From the IMG/VR virus record IMGVR_UViG_3300010885_014814, positions 1-28,385 of that record: 28,385 nucleotides of DNA; one strand, 5' to 3'. Position numbers and translations under genes: made by a program. This document shows positions 26,307 through 28,385 of this stretch, in pieces (position 1 is the first letter of the stretch; each line of letters begins with the position of its first letter). The notes below the pieces were generated by a model that saw nothing but the letters and a program-made list of their open reading frames with translations, did no database searches and was not told the origin of the DNA. The stretch comes from a virus.

Positions 26307-26309
26307 TTA
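26307..26309 (-). other. in-frame TAA interrupting gp6
   Basis: On the minus strand the reading is ...AAA TAT TCA AGA TAA ACA GAA TTA AAT ACA TTT GGA.... The frame stays open for 34 codons to the ATG at 26204 and on to the TAG at 25698, and both halves look like one gp6. A single substitution is sufficient. As in gp8, the stop follows an arginine codon. Confidence 0.85.
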
Positions 26310-27605
26310 TCTTGAATATTTTTCTATATTTGATAATGTGGATGTTTTTAATTTATTTGTAGATGAAGTTAGATTATTATTATAATAAACGCTTGAATTG
26401 ATTTCTAGATATAGATATTTTAAATCTGTAATTACTGGAACTATTCCGGCAACAGAATATTTTTTAAGATTCCTCTTTATGTTGTCTTTAATCGAATTGG
26501 AGAGGAATACTCCATTATGTGGCTTGATACTAATAAAGATTTTACCATATTGTGGAGGAATTAAATCTTCTCCACCAAATGCCGCAACAGATTCCGCTTC
26601 TGGATAAATTATAGGAATAATTGCCTCATAATCATTAGTAGTAACTGCTCTATTGCGAGAAGCAAATATCTGAGAAGAATATTTACGAATAGAATCAATT
26701 CCCTCAATACTACTTCCACCATATGAACTTTGATGTGTAGTTATTAGTGACATTCCACTAGTAATAGCAACATCATTATTATCTACTAATCTACCATTAA
26801 ATGAAAATGAGGATATTGAATTAGCATTGCTTCCATTGCTTATGGGATAAGAAACTGTAATATAATTACCTTCTTGTGGTTTCGTACCAAATACATTATC
26901 TCCAAATATTATTTCATATTTTTCGTCTGGAATCTCTTGAACAAAAAATATAGTAGAACTTGAGTTAACATCAAATAAACTATCAGCCTGGTTATATTTT
27001 ACTGATACAGATGAATATAAGTTGGCTCTAATGGATACAGAAATTAAAGAGGTATCTATTCCTATGTTTTCTAAAATAAATCGTTGATTTGGATTATTAG
27101 AACTCACAGTAAAATTTGTGGTTATGAATGTTCCTTCGTATATGTCTATATTATTAAAATATGCCAATCCATCACTATTAACTGATGCTGTGATATCAGA
27201 TGGAATAATAAATGTAAAGCTTTGATTACCAAATGTGCTAGCAGTAGTTGCCACTATACCAGCTTTTAATGTTATTGTTACTGGTTTAGTAACAAATTCT
27301 GTGGTGTCAACAAAAAAACTTATATTTGATCTAGCTGCTCTTCTGGATTGTGGAACATATCCAATATTCTTAGCAAGTGAAACTACATTCTCTCTGAGTG
27401 TTGCACTATCAATAAACACCTCATTAGCCACCATATTGGCATTATAAGATGTAATGTACGTATTATATGCCAAAGTATCAATAATTACTGATAGATTAGA
27501 TCCTGCAAAATCATAGTCAGTAAAATTTGAATTCGATCTAAGATAATCTTTTATCGAAATTTTTATTTGGTCGTAGTCTAAATTGGTGAAGTTTACGAGT
27601 GACAT
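26307..27605 (-). CDS. 6: gp6 baseplate wedge protein, N-terminal fragment
   Basis: This 432-residue frame matches the N-terminal two thirds of T4-like gp6, the wedge subunit that forms the inner baseplate ring. Family blocks are NFTNLDYDQIKISIKDYLRS (6-25), FTDYDFAGSNLSVIIDTLAY (28-47), NEVFIDSATLRENVVSLAKN (65-84), then IGYVPQSRRAA (85-95). Later blocks are YEIIFGDNVFGTKP, IRKYSSQIFASRNRAVTTND and YEAIIPIIYPEAESVAAFGG followed by PPQYGKIFISIKP. It starts directly after the gp25 TAA (no gap), consistent with coupled translation. It terminates early at an in-frame TAA after LSNIEKYSR, while the C-terminal domain continues in the same frame. In T4 gp6 the C-terminal region mediates contacts within the gp6 ring, so this fragment alone is unlikely to be fully functional. 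Confidence 0.88.
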   Translation of the reverse strand: MSLVNFTNLDYDQIKISIKDYLRSNSNFTDYDFAGSNLSVIIDTLAYNTYITSYNANMVANEVFIDSATLRENVVSLAKNIGYVPQSRRAARSNISFFVDTTEFVTKPVTITLKAGIVATTASTFGNQSFTFIIPSDITASVNSDGLAYFNNIDIYEGTFITTNFTVSSNNPNQRFILENIGIDTSLISVSIRANLYSSVSVKYNQADSLFDVNSSSTIFFVQEIPDEKYEIIFGDNVFGTKPQEGNYITVSYPISNGSNANSISSFSFNGRLVDNNDVAITSGMSLITTHQSSYGGSSIEGIDSIRKYSSQIFASRNRAVTTNDYEAIIPIIYPEAESVAAFGGEDLIPPQYGKIFISIKPHNGVFLSNSIKDNIKRNLKKYSVAGIVPVITDLKYLYLEINSSVYYNNNLTSSTNKLKTSTLSNIEKYSR

Positions 27606-28007
27606 TTAACGTGTTGATTGCAGTGCGAATGATAACTGCTGAGGCAATACATCAATACCGATGATATTATATTGGATATAAACATCAAACGTATATTCAT
27701 CATAATTAGGACTTACTTCAACTTTAATTAACTTAACACTTGGTTCATAATTATTAATAACATTTTCTATTTCATCTTTAAGAACAGAAGACGAAATATC
27801 GTCAATATTTTCAAATAATGATTGGGAGATTTTAGACCCAAGATTGCTATTAAAGAATCTTTCTCCAGTAATAGTATAAACTAAATTACGAATAGAACGG
27901 GAAATAGCGGCTTCGTTTTTTAGATCTACTAAGTCGTAATTAAGGGGATTAACCTGGAACGACATACTAATATCCTTAAAGCTTTTACTTACCCGTTCTA
28001 TAGGCAT
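27606..28007 (-). CDS. 25: baseplate wedge subunit gp25-like
   Basis: This 133-residue protein is a typical gp25, the conserved wedge component related to the TssE protein of type VI secretion; it sits in the wedge core with gp6 and gp53 and meets the tail sheath. The family blocks are ISRSIRNLVYTITGERFFNS (35-54), NLGSKISQSLFENID (55-69), IENVINNYEPSVKLIKVEVS (80-99) and YDEYTFDVYIQYNI (102-115). T4 gp25 has 132 residues. It is the first recognised wedge gene in this operon and has a TATAAATA late-promoter motif 24 bases upstream of the ATG. No strong Shine-Dalgarno is visible (GAATAA precedes the ATG). Its TAA abuts the gp6 ATG. Confidence 0.93.
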   Translation of the reverse strand: MPIERVSKSFKDISMSFQVNPLNYDLVDLKNEAAISRSIRNLVYTITGERFFNSNLGSKISQSLFENIDDISSSVLKDEIENVINNYEPSVKLIKVEVSPNYDEYTFDVYIQYNIIGIDVLPQQLSFALQSTR

Positions 28008-28030
28008 TTATTCAACGATTCAGCTATCTT

Positions 28031-28038
28031 TATTTATA
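28031..28038 (-). promoter_or_regulatory. T4-type late promoter motif before gp25
   Basis: The minus strand reads TATAAATA, the perfect T4 late promoter -10 motif recognised by the gp55 sigma factor. It lies one base after the stop of the 70-residue gene and 24 bases before the gp25 ATG, leaving a leader of about 15-20 bases. In AT-rich DNA such 8-mers arise by chance, but the intergenic placement ahead of a late operon is supportive. Confidence 0.7.
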
Positions 28039-28039
28039 C

Positions 28040-28252
28040 TCAATCTATAATGGTTCTTGGCTCAATACCATAATCCCAATCATTATATGATTCGGATTCA
28101 GTAATTTCTGAATCTTCGGTAACTATATTTTTATCAATTAGGTCATCATAAGTAATTTCTCTAATTAGATTCTTATTATAGTCAGTGACTAGAGATGTGG
28201 TTCCCCACATTTCCTTCATATATTCTACGTTGCGATCTACTATTTTAGCCAT
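28040..28252 (-). CDS. small hypothetical acidic protein (70 aa)
   Basis: This 70-residue protein precedes gp25. It is acidic, especially in its second half (DEITESES-like run, then YNDWDYGIEPRTIID), and has no membrane segment or motif I recognise. Translation looks strong: AGGAGA lies about 7-8 bases before the ATG at 28252, the best ribosome binding site in the window. It has its own upstream TATAAATA and a leader hairpin. The stop is TGA. It is probably co-transcribed with the baseplate operon, but I cannot assign a function. Confidence 0.7.
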   Translation of the reverse strand: MAKIVDRNVEYMKEMWGTTSLVTDYNKNLIREITYDDLIDKNIVTEDSEITESESYNDWDYGIEPRTIID

Positions 28253-28260
28253 AAGAAGTC

Positions 28261-28267
28261 TCCTAAG
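28261..28267 (-). promoter_or_regulatory. strong ribosome binding site of the 70-aa gene
   Basis: The minus strand reads TAACTTAGGAGACTTCTT ATG. AGGAG at optimal spacing stands out, because most other starts in the window have weak or no Shine-Dalgarno sequences. Confidence 0.65.
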
Positions 28268-28282
28268 TTAATATTAGAACTT

Positions 28283-28310
28283 TTATGTGTCGGGGTTCTA
28301 TCCCGCATAA
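28283..28310 (-). promoter_or_regulatory. 5'-leader hairpin downstream of late promoter
   Basis: Complementary arms TTATG (28283-28287) with CATAA (28306-28310), and CGGG (28291-28294) with CCCG (28302-28305), form a stem with a 3-base bulge (28288-28290) and a 7-base loop. It is the most GC-rich spot nearby. It lies where a transcript from the TATAAATA at 28313-28320 would begin, so it could cap and stabilise the mRNA 5' end. There is no T-run typical of a terminator. Confidence 0.5.
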
Positions 28311-28312
28311 GA

Positions 28313-28320
28313 TATTTATA
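28313..28320 (-). promoter_or_regulatory. T4-type late promoter motif at the head of the operon
   Basis: The minus strand reads TATAAATA within GAATTATAAATATC. It overlaps the last copy of the tandem repeat array and lies 60 bases upstream of the 70-residue gene. Expected initiation is about 6-7 bases downstream, near 28306. It is probably the main late promoter for the cluster as far as the window shows. Confidence 0.7.
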
Positions 28321-28385
28321 ATTCTCAAGACCCTATAAGAATCTCAAGACCATATAATTCTCAAGACCATATAATTCTCAAGACC
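28317..28385. repeat. short tandem repeat array, four units
   Basis: Two identical 17-base units ATATAATTCTCAAGACC (28352-28368 and 28369-28385) follow two diverged ones (28317-28332 and 28333-28351), all ending TCTCAAGACC. The array runs to the window edge, so its full length is unknown. The diverged copy nearest the gene contributes the TATAA of the late promoter. Confidence 0.85.

Noticed and set aside
12855-26309. Genome-wide reassignment of TAA to an amino acid
   Set aside because: Most intact genes here (gp25, gp7, the DUF4815 protein, gp13, gp14, gp15, the endonuclease) end with TAA at the expected C-terminus, and the two giant genes have no internal TAA. Only two sites would need it.
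28283-28310. A tRNA T-arm-like sequence (GGGGTTCTATCCC)
   Set aside because: The stem/loop geometry does not fit a 5-bp T-stem with a TTCRANY loop, and no acceptor, D or anticodon arm can be drawn around it.
28317-28385. A CRISPR array
   Set aside because: Units of about 17 bases follow each other directly with no spacers.

Overview
The window is a stretch of the late structural gene cluster of a T4-like myovirus, very probably a marine one. The DNA is strongly AT-rich, and every gene I can support lies on the minus strand, so transcription runs from the right edge to the left. The order follows T4: gp25, gp6, gp7, gp8, a giant DUF4815-type baseplate or fibre-associated protein in the gp9-gp12 position, gp13, gp14, gp15, gp16. 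The DUF4815 protein, the Gly-Tyr-rich repeats and the YHYH domain inside gp7 are typical of marine T4-like phages of picocyanobacteria or SAR11. The host assignment is an inference from style and base composition only.

Region by region, in transcription order. At 28385-28253 lies a leader with four copies of a ~17 bp tandem repeat, a perfect T4-type late promoter motif (TATAAATA on the minus strand) and a 5'-leader hairpin. It is followed by a 70-aa unknown gene and a second TATAAATA just before gp25. The baseplate wedge genes come next: gp25, gp6, a 3966-residue gp7-like protein, and gp8. Then comes a 2517-residue DUF4815 protein. Two small genes (75 and 54 residues) lead into the neck genes gp13 and gp14. 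A free-standing GIY-YIG homing endonuclease gene sits in the tight gp13/gp14 junction. The window ends with the tail completion protein gp15 and the small terminase subunit gp16; large terminase gp17 would be expected just beyond the left edge.

The products fit one assembly programme. Gp25, gp6, gp7 and gp8 build the baseplate wedges, the DUF4815 protein probably decorates the baseplate periphery, gp15 caps the tail tube and sheath, gp13 and gp14 form the neck, and gp16 regulates DNA packaging.

The most unusual signals are these. (1) gp6 and gp8 are each cut by a single in-frame TAA with clearly homologous sequence continuing in the same frame on the other side. (2) gp7 is nearly four times the length of T4 gp7 and carries a YHYH domain and several families of internal repeats. 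(3) Two repeat modules are shared among gp7, gp8, gp14, gp15 and the DUF4815 protein, as if the virion proteins exchange surface modules. (4) A homing endonuclease occupies the gp13/gp14 junction. (5) The tandem repeat array overlaps the late promoter at the right edge.
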